Source of the DNA: Acidobacteriota bacterium | Lineage (GTDB): Bacteria > Acidobacteriota > Terriglobia > Terriglobales > Acidobacteriaceae | Direction: 5' to 3' | Length of the DNA stretch: 53,291 nucleotides | Assembly: GCA_003225175.1 (NCBI GenBank) | Contig: QIBA01000065.1 | Coordinates: forward strand, 1-53,291 | Shown: positions 8,335 to 17,325 of the stretch, piece after piece | How positions within the stretch are numbered: position 1 is the first letter of the stretch | Layout: each line of letters starts with the position of its first letter | Position numbers and translations under genes: made by a program | The notes under the pieces: model-generated | Databases searched by the model: none | Seen by the model: only the letters and a program-made list of their open reading frames with translations | What the model was told of the DNA's origin: nothing

Positions 8335-9708
8335 TTATTTTCGGCCGGAGCGTTTCTGAGCGATAACCATGCCCCGCGGCGTAGGCACCAGAACCACAGA
8401 GATCAGGCCCTCGTGCTCCATTTTCAACGCAGCTTCCCGCACTGTTTTAAGATGGGAGCTGGCATCGTGCATCAGGATGAGCCCGTTAGGATTCATTTGT
8501 GGCAGAAAGCGTCGCACTTCTTGTTCGCGTAGCGGAGGGTCGCTGTCGCTGAAAAGTAGGTCGATACTACCCTGAATCCTCGTTTCCAGGCTGGATTCAT
8601 TGCGATAGTCGATCCACTTTGCAAATCCTGACTTGTCGATGCGCTCTTTGGCTTTGGCGAAAACCGACGAGTCGTATTCGCAGGTGATGACCTTGCCAAA
8701 ACCATTAGCTTGAAGGCCCTCAGCGATCCAGAGAGTGCTAATGCCCATGAAAGTACCGGTTTCCACTACGGTTTGGGGCTTTAGAGTTCGCACCATGCAA
8801 CGGAGGAACTCGAGTACCTCAACCTCCGCCGTCATCGAGTCATACATGCTCCAGCACTCGGGATTGGGACACTCCGGCGTGGCGCGGTGATATTCCGGTT
8901 GGAGAACATCGCCATGCTCTTCAAAATGATGAAGAATACGGTGCTCGCCTTTGTCATTGCGAAACTTCTTGTTCACGGTCACAAGTATCGCCAGTCCCGC
9001 CACGATCGAGGCGAGGCTCGCGGCTTGCGCATTGCTGAGTCCGAAGAATGAACGCGGATTAATGCGGATGAACTCCACCAGGAAGCGCTCAACTCCCATC
9101 CAGATCAGATAGAGCGCCGCGACCTCGCCCACAGGGCGCGGCCCTCGCAGGGCCTTCGCGCCTTGCCGCCACAAGTACCAGAAGATGACCGTGGCAGCGA
9201 CAGCCTCGTAGATCGGCGTAGGATGAACTCGCTGCGTCGTCGGTACCAAACCATTGGGAAAGCTCATGCCCCATGGCAACGAGGTTGGGGTGCCGTAATC
9301 TCCGTCGCCAGAAGTGAGACATCCGATGCGTCCGACCGCATAACCCAACGCCGCAGCCGGCCCGCAAGCGTCGAGCATTTCCGGGTATGTGAGCTTGTAA
9401 CGTCGCGAGAGCAGATACAGAGCCAGCAACACGCCGATCAGTCCACCGAACCACGCAAAACCTGAGCGGCTGAATATCTCCCCTAAGGGATTCGCCAACA
9501 GATCGCTCGGCGACTCGAAAACGTGATAAAGCTTCGCGCCAGCAATTCCCAGCAGAGCGCAGATAGTAACAATGTTCTGAGCGTCGTCTTTTAGCCCGCG
9601 TCGCCGAATATCGGCCCGCAAGACGAAGTAGGCGGCGACGAATGCGAGAAGCATCAGCAAGCCGAAACTGCCGATCGTCACTGGCCCAAGGTGGATGTAG
9701 GGAATCAA
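8335..9708 (-). CDS. lgt: Lgt (prolipoprotein diacylglyceryl transferase) fused to a SAM methyltransferase
   Basis: One 457-residue frame with two parts. Residues 1-245 are Lgt, the inner-membrane enzyme that moves diacylglycerol from phosphatidylglycerol to the lipobox Cys: several membrane helices, GRIGCLTSGDGDYG (126-139, containing the key Arg), HPTPIYE (162-168), and ERFLVEFIR (207-215). Residues 260-457 form a class I SAM-dependent methyltransferase of the Methyltransf_24 type, with VVETGTFMGIST (314-325), acidic Glu344 and DLLFSDSD (383-390). The linker is about 20 residues and there is no stop or obvious start between the parts. Start is TTG at 9708. It is transcribed away from the divergent MFS gene. 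The membrane half is confident; the methyl acceptor is unknown. Confidence 0.85.
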   Translation of the reverse strand: MIPYIHLGPVTIGSFGLLMLLAFVAAYFVLRADIRRRGLKDDAQNIVTICALLGIAGAKLYHVFESPSDLLANPLGEIFSRSGFAWFGGLIGVLLALYLLSRRYKLTYPEMLDACGPAAALGYAVGRIGCLTSGDGDYGTPTSLPWGMSFPNGLVPTTQRVHPTPIYEAVAATVIFWYLWRQGAKALRGPRPVGEVAALYLIWMGVERFLVEFIRINPRSFFGLSNAQAASLASIVAGLAILVTVNKKFRNDKGEHRILHHFEEHGDVLQPEYHRATPECPNPECWSMYDSMTAEVEVLEFLRCMVRTLKPQTVVETGTFMGISTLWIAEGLQANGFGKVITCEYDSSVFAKAKERIDKSGFAKWIDYRNESSLETRIQGSIDLLFSDSDPPLREQEVRRFLPQMNPNGLILMHDASSHLKTVREAALKMEHEGLISVVLVPTPRGMVIAQKRSGRK

Positions 9709-9788
9709 TGTTCTCTAACCAACGAGTATAGCTGCGCAGCTTCGAAGCTTCGCGCTTACACAGCATAGGAATCATTTAATCTGAGTTC

Positions 9789-11072
9789 ATGCGGGCAATC
9801 TTCCGGCAGCGCGGCCTGCGCCTCATCTTCATCGCCAATCTGATCTCGATGCTGGGCAGTGGGATGAACACTGCCGCTGTGGTCTGGTACATCCTGCAGG
9901 TGACGCATTCCGAGATGGCGCTGGGCGCTGTAGTGATCCTGCAGACGTTACCGGCCTTGCTGATGCTGCCTTTTACCGGCGTGATCATCGACCGCGAAGA
10001 CCGCCGCCACGTGGTGATGTTCCTCGATGCCTCGCGCGGAATCGTGATTCTCGTCGTTGCCGCGCTTGCTCTCGCCGGCAGAGTGCGCCTGTGGGAGTTG
10101 TACTTGATGAACACCTTGGTGGCTGCTGGGTTCTGGATGTTTTGGCCATCGGTGACGGCACTCATTCAGGAGCTCACGCCGGAGTCCCAGTATGCGGAGT
10201 CGAGCAATTTCCTGATGGCAGGCGTGCAAGGCGGATGGCTGATCGCGGGCGGCATCGTGGGATTCGTCTACAACCACCTTCACCTCAGTGGAGTGCTATT
10301 GCTTGACTTCAGCACCTACGTGATCTCGATCGCCTGCTACTTATTCGTCCGTAAGGGACGCATAGTGGTCGCCAAACCGGAGTCTCTCGGTACAAACTTG
10401 GAGAATGCGCATCCCATCGATCGCTACTGGCAGGAACTGCGCGAGGGATTTGAATACCTGCGACATCGTCCTGCAGTGACGCTGGTCGGAATCAGCATGG
10501 CGCTCTTTATGGGCGCAATGCTCACCTCGGGAATCGTCGTCGCACCATTGGCCGATCGCATCCTCCACGCAGGTGCCGTTGGTTATGGATGGCTCAATAG
10601 CTCCTGGGGAACAGGTGCGTTTCTCAGTACTCTTTACACGCCGTGGGTAATCAGACGTCTGCACACGCGCGCGAGTATCCGGCTCAGCATGCTGGTACTC
10701 GGTAGTTGTGTCTTTCTGGCACCACACTCGCGCGTTCTCGCGGTGGCCGCCGCTCTGTTTTTTCTGATGGGATCGGCGCGTGGCTTGGGTGGCACTTCAC
10801 TTAATACAAGTCTGATGGAATTGGTGCCGCATCACTTGATGGGGCGTACGCAAAACACTTTTTACTTCATGGGCACGCTGCTTCAGCTCGTTCTAGCATA
10901 TGCCGTGGCGGCCTCGGCGCACCGCATCGGACTGTCGACTGCCTACGGCATCATAGCTGTCACGTATCTGTGCGCGTGTGCGTCCACGTTGCTGTCAGAA
11001 GATCAAATCACCTTCGCAAAGGCGGAAGCCGCGGCCAAGGAGTCCGCAGTTCAGGAGACACACGCATCATGA
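9789..11072 (+). CDS. major facilitator superfamily exporter (MFS_3)
   Basis: A 427-residue polytopic membrane protein with about twelve hydrophobic segments and the MFS loop signature GVIIDREDRRHV between segments 2 and 3. The N-terminal RGLRLIFIANLISMLGSGM and overall look place it with the EntS-like MFS_3 exporters, which pump out siderophores or drugs; its own substrate is unknown. The last four bases (ATGA, 11069-11072) overlap the start of the P450 gene, so export and oxidation of one compound may be linked. No clear ribosome site precedes the ATG. Confidence 0.88.
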   Translation: MRAIFRQRGLRLIFIANLISMLGSGMNTAAVVWYILQVTHSEMALGAVVILQTLPALLMLPFTGVIIDREDRRHVVMFLDASRGIVILVVAALALAGRVRLWELYLMNTLVAAGFWMFWPSVTALIQELTPESQYAESSNFLMAGVQGGWLIAGGIVGFVYNHLHLSGVLLLDFSTYVISIACYLFVRKGRIVVAKPESLGTNLENAHPIDRYWQELREGFEYLRHRPAVTLVGISMALFMGAMLTSGIVVAPLADRILHAGAVGYGWLNSSWGTGAFLSTLYTPWVIRRLHTRASIRLSMLVLGSCVFLAPHSRVLAVAAALFFLMGSARGLGGTSLNTSLMELVPHHLMGRTQNTFYFMGTLLQLVLAYAVAASAHRIGLSTAYGIIAVTYLCACASTLLSEDQITFAKAEAAAKESAVQETHAS

Positions 11073-12427
11073 GCTCTGCTGCCCAGCTGACAAGAAAAAG
11101 CGCACCCGGACCGCGCGAGTTTTTGTCCTTGTCTCCACTCTTTGCCATGCGGCGCAATCCGCTTCTTTACATGGAGGAGCTGCATCGGCGTTATGGAGAC
11201 TTGGTCAGCTATCGTCCGGCAGGACGTCAAGTCTTCATACTCTTCCATCCTGAAATGACGCAGGACATGCTGGTCACCCATGCGCGCAATCATCATCAAG
11301 GGCGCGTGATGCAGCGCTCCCGCTCCGTCCTCGGAAATGGCTTATTGACGAGCGAAGACAGCTTGCATTTGCGGCAGCGCCGACTGATGCAGCCGGCATT
11401 CCATCGGCAGCGAATCGCAGGCTACGGACGCGCCATGGTGGAATATGCCGAGCGTCACCAACAGAGATGGAAGAGTGGCGAGCTGATGGACGTTCATCAA
11501 CACATGATGCGACTCACGCTGGCTATCGTTGGCAAAACTCTTTTCGATACCGACGTTGAGCGCGACTCCCAGGAGATCGGAAGCGCTCTCAACACGTTCA
11601 TGGGCTTGTTCAAGTTCGCGGTTCTGCCATTCTCCGAAATCCTTGAGAAGCTGCCAATCCCACCGGTGCTGCGCATGAAAAAAGCACGTGCACAGATGGA
11701 TCGAATTATTTATCCCTTCATCGAGGAGAGGAGGCGAAGCGGGGAAGACCGCGGAGATCTTCTGTCAATGCTGCTCGCTGCAGAAGACAAGGAATACGGC
11801 GGCGAACGCATGGATAACGATCAGGTTCGCGATGAATGCCTAACATTGATTCTTGCCGGACACGAGACCACGGCTAACGCGCTCAGCTGGACGTTTTATT
11901 TATTGGCGCAACATCCCCAGATTGCACAGCGACTCAAGCGCGAACTCGATCACGTCCTCGGCGACCGTCCACCGACTCCGGAGGACTATCCCAATCTGAA
12001 ATATGCCGAGATGGTCCTGAGCGAGTCGATGCGGCTGTATCCGCCGGCCTGGGGCATAGCCCGCACCGTAGTCGAGCCTTACGACGCATTTGGGGTTACG
12101 TTTCCCAAAAACGCCCTGGTTCTCACCTCGCAGTGGATCACTCATCGCGACGAGCGCTGGTATCCGAATCCGCTGCATTTCGATCCTGAACGCTGGACGC
12201 CGCAAGCACGCACCAATCGCCCGAAGTTCTCCTATTTCCCATTTGGCGCCGGGCCACGCCAGTGCATCGGCGAATCATTCGCTTGGATGGAAGGCGTGCT
12301 CCTCCTGGCCAGCGTCGCCCGAAACTGGAAGTTCTCGGTGGTGAAAGAAACCCGCGTGGAACTACTCCCGGTAATCACGCTGAGGCCCAAATTTGGGATG
12401 AAGCTGCGAATCGAGAAAAGCAATTGA
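11069..12427 (+). CDS. cytochrome P450
   Basis: A 452-residue soluble P450 monooxygenase. The oxygen-activating I-helix AGHETT (263-268), the ExxR pair in ESMRLYPP (Glu319, Arg322) and the haem loop FGAGPRQCIG with proximal Cys399 are all intact. The type looks like the CYP102-haem-domain/CYP4-like bacterial group, but without a fused reductase, so it needs separate electron donors not encoded nearby. The ATG at 11069 overlaps the MFS stop and has AGGAGA upstream at a rather long spacing. Substrate unknown. Confidence 0.93.
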   Translation: MSSAAQLTRKSAPGPREFLSLSPLFAMRRNPLLYMEELHRRYGDLVSYRPAGRQVFILFHPEMTQDMLVTHARNHHQGRVMQRSRSVLGNGLLTSEDSLHLRQRRLMQPAFHRQRIAGYGRAMVEYAERHQQRWKSGELMDVHQHMMRLTLAIVGKTLFDTDVERDSQEIGSALNTFMGLFKFAVLPFSEILEKLPIPPVLRMKKARAQMDRIIYPFIEERRRSGEDRGDLLSMLLAAEDKEYGGERMDNDQVRDECLTLILAGHETTANALSWTFYLLAQHPQIAQRLKRELDHVLGDRPPTPEDYPNLKYAEMVLSESMRLYPPAWGIARTVVEPYDAFGVTFPKNALVLTSQWITHRDERWYPNPLHFDPERWTPQARTNRPKFSYFPFGAGPRQCIGESFAWMEGVLLLASVARNWKFSVVKETRVELLPVITLRPKFGMKLRIEKSN

Positions 12428-12488
12428 ACACGGAGGACAGAGGGAAACAACTCGCTTTTTTTCCTCCGTGACCTCCCTGTCCTCCGTG
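12427..12488. repeat. paired inverted repeat (CACGGAGGACAG family)
   Basis: CACGGAGGACAGAGGG (12429-12444) and CCCTGTCCTCCGTG (12475-12488) are reverse complements apart from a two-base insertion. The pair starts just after the P450 stop and encloses a T-run, so it may also end transcription. The arms resemble those at 143-253. Confidence 0.6.
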
Positions 12489-12555
12489 GTCAAAGCGTCA
12501 AGCTTGTTCTGATATACTGGCCTAGGCGAATATAAAGCGAATAAACCAGAGCTGT

Positions 12556-13563
12556 ATGGTTTCCCTACCTCTATATCCATCGCAGCCAGAGACCCATCTG
12601 ATCGGCATCGCCAAGCTGGCTAGTGAGGCCGAGCACGTCGATGGCGGGCATGAGGTTGAATTCTTCTCGCTGCCGGTGCGCTCGATCCTCAACCGCTGCG
12701 ACTCGCGTCGCAATCTTCCTTTCACGTGGACTATCAATCCCTATCGCGGTTGCGAGTTCGCCTGCAAGTACTGCTATGCGCGCTACACGCACGAGTTCAT
12801 GGAGATCCGCGATCCCAATGAGTTCGAGCACAAAATATTCATCAAGGATGAGGCCGCGTGGCTCCTGCGCCGCGATCTGAAAAAAGTTCGGAAGGGCGAA
12901 GAGATTGCCATCGGGACTGCGACCGATCCATATCAGCCTGCCGAGCGGCGGCACTGCGTAACGCGCTCCATTTTGGAGGAACTGGCCCGCCATGCCACGC
13001 TGGAGATTGGCATTGTTACCAAGTCGAATCTGGTCCTGCGCGACGTCGATGTGCTGAAGCAAGTGGCGGAGCGAAATACGATCGGGGTCCACATAACGGT
13101 TACAACTGTAAACACCGAGCTTGCTCGGATCACCGAACCTCGGGCACCGCGGCCTGATCTGCGGCTCGAGGCGGTTCGCAAGCTGAATGAGGCTGGAATC
13201 CCAGCGGGTGTTATTTGTGCTCCAGTTCTGCCGGGTATTACTGACAAGCCTAAAGACTTGGAAGGTCTAGTGAAAGCCGCGGCGGAGGCAAACGCCACAA
13301 ACATCTTCGCCAATCCACTGTTCTTGAAGCCATGCTCAAGAGCGATATTCCTTCCATTCATCAAAGAACGGTTTCCCGACCTTGTGCCGCAATATGAGCA
13401 AATGTATGGCGAGCGCGATTTCGGATCACAGGCTTACCGCAAGCATCTGACCGCGCTCATGAATAGATTCAAGAAGAAGTATGGAATTGGCGCTTCCGGG
13501 CCACGCGGAGCTATTCGTGAGTACCTTCCGCCAAGGGCGGTTGAGCAGCTGGCCTTGTTTTGA
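12556..13563 (+). CDS. radical SAM protein, SPL/Rv2578c-like
   Basis: A 335-residue protein with the radical SAM cluster motif CEFACKYC (Cys66, Cys70, Cys73) inside TINPYRGCEFACKYCYARY, typical of the spore-photoproduct-lyase-like family that includes Rv2578c. Further family stretches are GTATDPYQPAE and TKSNLVLRD. These proteins hold a 4Fe-4S cluster and cleave SAM; the substrate of this branch is not established and a DNA-repair role should not be assumed. It stands alone with its own start at ATG 12556. Confidence 0.88.
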   Translation: MVSLPLYPSQPETHLIGIAKLASEAEHVDGGHEVEFFSLPVRSILNRCDSRRNLPFTWTINPYRGCEFACKYCYARYTHEFMEIRDPNEFEHKIFIKDEAAWLLRRDLKKVRKGEEIAIGTATDPYQPAERRHCVTRSILEELARHATLEIGIVTKSNLVLRDVDVLKQVAERNTIGVHITVTTVNTELARITEPRAPRPDLRLEAVRKLNEAGIPAGVICAPVLPGITDKPKDLEGLVKAAAEANATNIFANPLFLKPCSRAIFLPFIKERFPDLVPQYEQMYGERDFGSQAYRKHLTALMNRFKKKYGIGASGPRGAIREYLPPRAVEQLALF

Positions 13564-13852
13564 ATCTCTGAGGACCAAGAAAGGAACGTTGAAGGACCGT
13601 CGCGCGTCCCGGCGCGGGTGTTTGCTTGCGACACCCAAATCTCTCGGGCCGGGTTTACTACAACCTCTTGTTTTGTTCTGCGTACCGAAAATCAGCGCGA
13701 GGACCCCCGCGGTCCGCTTCGATCAACTCTCCGATGTACCCCGTCATTCGCCGGTAAACGCCCGCCGTTCACCGAAAAGCTCGCGACTATCGCATTGGTC
13801 TCGACCTAAATTGAACCTCGTGAACAACAGTATCAATTGTGAGGAGATGTTT

Positions 13853-14059
13853 ATGAACGACAACCGTCTACCCTCCTACCCCAGCGACACCCTCATCGGG
13901 ATTGTCATTGCCACAATCGGCACCCTGGTGCTGCTCGCACGCCTGAATGTCTTCACAGTAAGCTTTAATCTTCCCGGAGACCTCGTAACATGGTGGCCGC
14001 TTCTGCTGATCTCCGCGGGCGTCGTCCTGCTATTCGTGCCCGAAAAGGCGAGGCGGTGA
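13853..14059 (+). CDS. small LiaI/LiaF-type membrane protein
   Basis: A 68-residue protein with two hydrophobic segments (about 14-31 and 45-62) and the WWPLLLISAG motif typical of the LiaI/LiaF transmembrane module. GAGGAG at 13841-13846 sets the start at ATG 13853; the ATG at 13847 would touch the site. It is the first gene of a four-gene set that continues with a LiaF-like protein, a sensor kinase and a response regulator, which suggests a membrane-stress sensing role. That function is inferred from context. Confidence 0.75.
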   Translation: MNDNRLPSYPSDTLIGIVIATIGTLVLLARLNVFTVSFNLPGDLVTWWPLLLISAGVVLLFVPEKARR

Positions 14060-14089
14060 CCCGTGAATACCCGACCGTGGGAGAACGAA

Positions 14090-14818
14090 ATGACGGCTAA
14101 TCGAAGAGCAGCAACCGGAACACTGGTTTCCGGACTCGTGGTTGCTGGCATCGGCGTTGTGCTGCTCCTCGATCGTTTCGGGATTGTTGAATCCGGCATT
14201 GTGTGGAGGTTCTGGCCGGCAATCTTCTGTGTCATCGGCCTCGTTCGCCTGATTGAAGCGAATAATACAGGTGAACAAATATGGGGTGGATTTTTCATTT
14301 CGTTGGGCACCCTGCTCATCCTGCACGAGTTCGGATATATCCGTTACGGCATCGGCCAGCTCTGGCCTCTAATCATGATCGTCGCCGGCTTGCTTCTCGC
14401 TTGGCAGGCCAAAGAGCTACGCGAAGGACGGCGAGGCTTTTGTATGTCTCGCCCGTTCGGACCACGTCCAGATGGTGGAGGACCGCTTAGCTCGGTGGCC
14501 ATCTTTGGGGGTATAGAGCGTCGGCTTGAAGGAATGATCGGTGATGGTGGGAATTTGCTCGCGTTCTTCGGGGGATTCAAGATCGATCTCTCGCGTGCTG
14601 ATATGGAAGGCGAACGCACGGTGATCGACGCGACTGCGATTTTCGGTGGCGGCGAGATCATCATCCCCGAATGGTGGAAGGTATCGGTGGAAGGACTTGG
14701 AATTTTCGGAGGTTATGTCGATAAAACGCGGCATGTTCCTCGGCCTGATCGTCCTGTAAAGACGGTTGTCGTCCGTGGCGCTGCTATCTTCGGTGGCATC
14801 GAGGTCAAGAGTTATTAG
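14090..14818 (+). CDS. LiaF-like membrane protein with repeated IFGG motif
   Basis: A 242-residue protein. The first half has four hydrophobic segments with FWPAIFCVIGL and LWPLIMIVAGLLL, a duplicated LiaF-type membrane module. The second half is a beta-rich domain in which AIFGG recurs (VAIFGGIE, TAIFGGGE, LGIFGGYV, AAIFGGIE), as in the C-terminal domain of LiaF/YvqF and DUF1707-associated proteins. In Firmicutes LiaF restrains a sensor kinase; here a kinase gene follows two bases after the stop. ATG 14090 has GGGAGA at good spacing; a GTG at 14063 would add nine residues. Confidence 0.8.
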   Translation: MTANRRAATGTLVSGLVVAGIGVVLLLDRFGIVESGIVWRFWPAIFCVIGLVRLIEANNTGEQIWGGFFISLGTLLILHEFGYIRYGIGQLWPLIMIVAGLLLAWQAKELREGRRGFCMSRPFGPRPDGGGPLSSVAIFGGIERRLEGMIGDGGNLLAFFGGFKIDLSRADMEGERTVIDATAIFGGGEIIIPEWWKVSVEGLGIFGGYVDKTRHVPRPDRPVKTVVVRGAAIFGGIEVKSY

Positions 14819-14820
14819 GC

Positions 14821-15906
14821 ATGCATCCGATCCTCGGATATCCGCGCCGGCTTGGGCTGTACCTGTTCACTTGGCTGATAGTAAGCGAGCTTCTGTTCTA
14901 TGTGGCCACTTACCACCACGGCGGCATTGATAAATTCCAGTCTGTACTGTTCTTCTTTCCGCTTTCTGTTGTATACGCATTCATGTGCCTCTCCGCTTGG
15001 TATTCCTGTCGCGGCATTCCCCTGGAGGACACGAGCTTTACTGGAATGCTTGTACCTCATCTGCTGGCGGCGCTTATCTGTGCATTCTTCTGGGCTTTAA
15101 TGGCAAAAGCGCTTGCAAGTGGCCTCTCGCGCCTGCCTCAGTTGCAAGGATTCGACGAAAAAGTCGTCAGGAGCATCCCAATTTTTCTCGCAATGGGAAT
15201 GCTCCTTTACCTGCTCGCCGTGGCGTTGTTCTATGTTTTGCTGGCCCAGGAGGCGTCACGTGAAGCCGAACAGCGCGAATCCCAAGCGCGTGTGCTGGCT
15301 CGCGATGCCGAGTTGCGTGCACTCAAAGCGCAGGTAAATCCACATTTCCTGTTCAACAGCCTGCACTCGATCAGCGCATTGACAAGCAGCGATCCTAAGC
15401 GTGCGCGCGAGATGTGTATTGCCCTTGCCGATTTTCTTCGCGCCACTTTGGGATTGGGTGAAAAAGCGCTGATCTCCCTTGAAGAAGAGTTATCGCTTAT
15501 CCATTCATTCCTTGCTGTCGAGAAGATCCGTTTCGGCACGCGCTTGCGGATGGAGGAGCAAATCGATCCGGGGACGCTCGATTGCATGGTCCCACCCTTA
15601 ATTCTTCAGCCATTGGTGGAGAACGCAGTGGTGCACGGGATCGCGAATCTCATAGAAGGTGGATGGATTCAGCTTCGGGTGGACGCCGTACGTGACGAGA
15701 ACAACACCACTGTAAGCATCGAGGTGGAGAATCGTTTCGATCCCGAAGCGCCTGCTCGACGGAAGAGTGGCGTGGGGCTTGCGAACGTGCGTCAACGTCT
15801 CAACACCCGGTATGGAAACAATGCGACTTTTTCTGTGAACAAAAACGGCGAACGCTTTCACGTGGGTCTCACCCTTCCTGCTGAGAGAAAGGCAGTGCCC
15901 GCATGA
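14821..15906 (+). CDS. LytS-family sensor histidine kinase
   Basis: A 361-residue membrane kinase. About four hydrophobic segments fill residues 10-145, followed by the His_kinase block LKAQVNPHFLFNSLHSI with phospho-acceptor His175, and an ATPase domain with the N-box LVENAVVHG (Asn268) and the glycine box GVGLANVRQRL. It should phosphorylate the LytTR regulator that follows with an ATGA overlap (15903-15906). No periplasmic sensor domain is visible, so the membrane region or the two LiaF-like partners may do the sensing. Confidence 0.92.
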   Translation: MHPILGYPRRLGLYLFTWLIVSELLFYVATYHHGGIDKFQSVLFFFPLSVVYAFMCLSAWYSCRGIPLEDTSFTGMLVPHLLAALICAFFWALMAKALASGLSRLPQLQGFDEKVVRSIPIFLAMGMLLYLLAVALFYVLLAQEASREAEQRESQARVLARDAELRALKAQVNPHFLFNSLHSISALTSSDPKRAREMCIALADFLRATLGLGEKALISLEEELSLIHSFLAVEKIRFGTRLRMEEQIDPGTLDCMVPPLILQPLVENAVVHGIANLIEGGWIQLRVDAVRDENNTTVSIEVENRFDPEAPARRKSGVGLANVRQRLNTRYGNNATFSVNKNGERFHVGLTLPAERKAVPA

Positions 15907-16664
15907 CGCAAACAGCCGAAAGAACTCGCGCCGTGATTGTCGATGACGAGGATCTCGCTCGCCAGGTAGTTCGGGAGCTGCTGCAGGCTCATCCCGAAAT
16001 AGAAATTGTCGCTGAATGTGGTAACGGGTTTGAAGCCGTAAAGGCGGTCACCGAACTCAAGCCAGATTTACTCTTTCTCGATATCCAGATGCCGAAGCTG
16101 GATGGCTTTGAAGTGCTGGAGCTAATCGGAACCGAATTGGCGGTCATCTTTGCGACGGCCTATGATCAGCACGCGCTGCGTGCCTTCGAAGTGCATGCTG
16201 TCGATTACTTGCTCAAGCCCTTCGGAGCGGAGCGTTTTGAGCAAGCGCTCGCGCGCGCACGGAAGAGAGTGAGAGAAAAGCTGCCAGCAGCAAGCGATTT
16301 GAAGGCTTCAACACGAACTCCTGGAGAATTTGCAGAGCGCATCGTTGTCCGCGACGGCACACGCGTGCATATCATTCCCATTGCAAAGCTGGATTATGCC
16401 GAGGCGCAGGATGACTACATTGCTCTCGCTAGCGAAGGCAAAAAGCACCTCAAGCAACAAACCATTTCAAGCTTGGAAAGCTCGCTGGATCCAGCGCGAT
16501 TTCTGCGAATCCATCGCTCTTACATCGTGAACCTAGAGCGAGTCACGAAGATCGAGCCGTACGGGAAAGACACACACCTGAGTACTCTCAGCGACGGGAC
16601 GCGGCTTCCAGTGAGCCGATCGGGTTATGGTCGTCTCCGGGCAGTGCTTGACCAGAAGGCTTAA
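15903..16664 (+). CDS. LytTR-family response regulator
   Basis: A 253-residue cytosolic regulator. The receiver domain has the acidic pair DDE (14-16), phospho-acceptor Asp60 in LLFLDIQMP, and the KPF motif near residue 105. The C-terminal LytTR DNA-binding domain includes RIVVRDG, YAEAQDDYIAL and FLRIHRSYIVNL. It is the output partner of the overlapping LytS gene. Its stop shares the TTAA at 16661-16664 with the stop of the convergent gene on the other strand. Confidence 0.93.
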   Translation: MTQTAERTRAVIVDDEDLARQVVRELLQAHPEIEIVAECGNGFEAVKAVTELKPDLLFLDIQMPKLDGFEVLELIGTELAVIFATAYDQHALRAFEVHAVDYLLKPFGAERFEQALARARKRVREKLPAASDLKASTRTPGEFAERIVVRDGTRVHIIPIAKLDYAEAQDDYIALASEGKKHLKQQTISSLESSLDPARFLRIHRSYIVNLERVTKIEPYGKDTHLSTLSDGTRLPVSRSGYGRLRAVLDQKA

Positions 16665-17101
16665 AGGCCAGCAGCTTTCAACTTCCTCCGGCGCTCCTGC
16701 CACTCCTCCGTAGAAAAGATTCGCGGACCCACTTCGATGAGCCGTGGCAGCATCTGGAAGACGGAGACCGGATTCCACTTGAGCCCGTGGCGGGTACGAA
16801 AACCCCGACGGTTGAGTTCATCCGCAATTCTTGAATAAGGGCCTTCCTGAACTGTCAGCTCCATCATAAGAAAAAGAGCTTCTCTTTCCGTCGGATTTAC
16901 TTCAAGCTGGTCCGAATCCTTCGAGACCTGAAGGCCAAATGGAGGCTCTTCACCCGTCGGGGGCCGCTGCGCTGCCGCTTCGGCGACCTCGCGCTCCCAC
17001 TCAATAGCAACGATCTTCCAGCCCTGCTCAGTTTGATTCCTCAATTCTTCCGCCCCAAATGGGGATGAAAGAATCTGTCGAACACGCTCAACCTTGGCCA
17101 C
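16661..17101 (-). CDS. conserved protein with a recombinase-like helical segment
   Basis: A 146-residue protein of unknown function. The C-terminal part, RIADELNRRGFRTRHG-LKW followed by NPVSVFQML, resembles the DNA-binding segment of the large serine recombinases (ELNRRG-RTRRG-W pattern), but there is no catalytic domain, so it is not a recombinase. A GTG at 17101 is preceded by GAGGAGG and is preferred to upstream codons that would add an implausible Cys-rich leader. It converges on the LytTR gene and shares the TTAA with its stop codon. Confidence 0.65.
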   Translation of the reverse strand: MAKVERVRQILSSPFGAEELRNQTEQGWKIVAIEWEREVAEAAAQRPPTGEEPPFGLQVSKDSDQLEVNPTEREALFLMMELTVQEGPYSRIADELNRRGFRTRHGLKWNPVSVFQMLPRLIEVGPRIFSTEEWQERRRKLKAAGL

Positions 17102-17325
17102 AGTGCCTCCTCGTTCGAGGGAGTCTGAGATCGCGATGCAGAGTATCAGCGCAAGTTCGATGCCACAAGCCCGGAACTCACAGTGTTCGATATTACAGCG
17201 GGTTAGGGACGGCGCTGGGAGAAGGCCTTGGGGACCGAATGTCCGCTTGAAGTACAGCATGTGCGAAATCGGTCAGCGAATAGAGACGCAGCATGGGCTG
17301 CGACTGCGTCTCCACGACTGCGGCA

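Noticed and set aside
7868-8359. Plus-strand frame opposite the GDH-like gene
   Set aside because: Arg-rich shadow frame; the minus strand follows the GDH fold throughout.
9089-9775. Second minus-strand frame over the lgt part
   Set aside because: Same strand but a different frame; low complexity and Arg-rich, whereas the Lgt frame has all family motifs.
12571-13092. Antisense frame in the radical SAM gene
   Set aside because: The radical SAM frame is certain from its CxxxCxxC motif; the antisense has no signal for translation.
13481-13852. Upstream extension of the small LiaI-like gene
   Set aside because: Arg/Pro-rich, overlaps the end of the radical SAM gene, and a strong ribosome site sets the start at 13853.
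16661-17101. Serine recombinase
   Set aside because: Only the ELNRRG-type helical segment is present; there is no catalytic resolvase domain.
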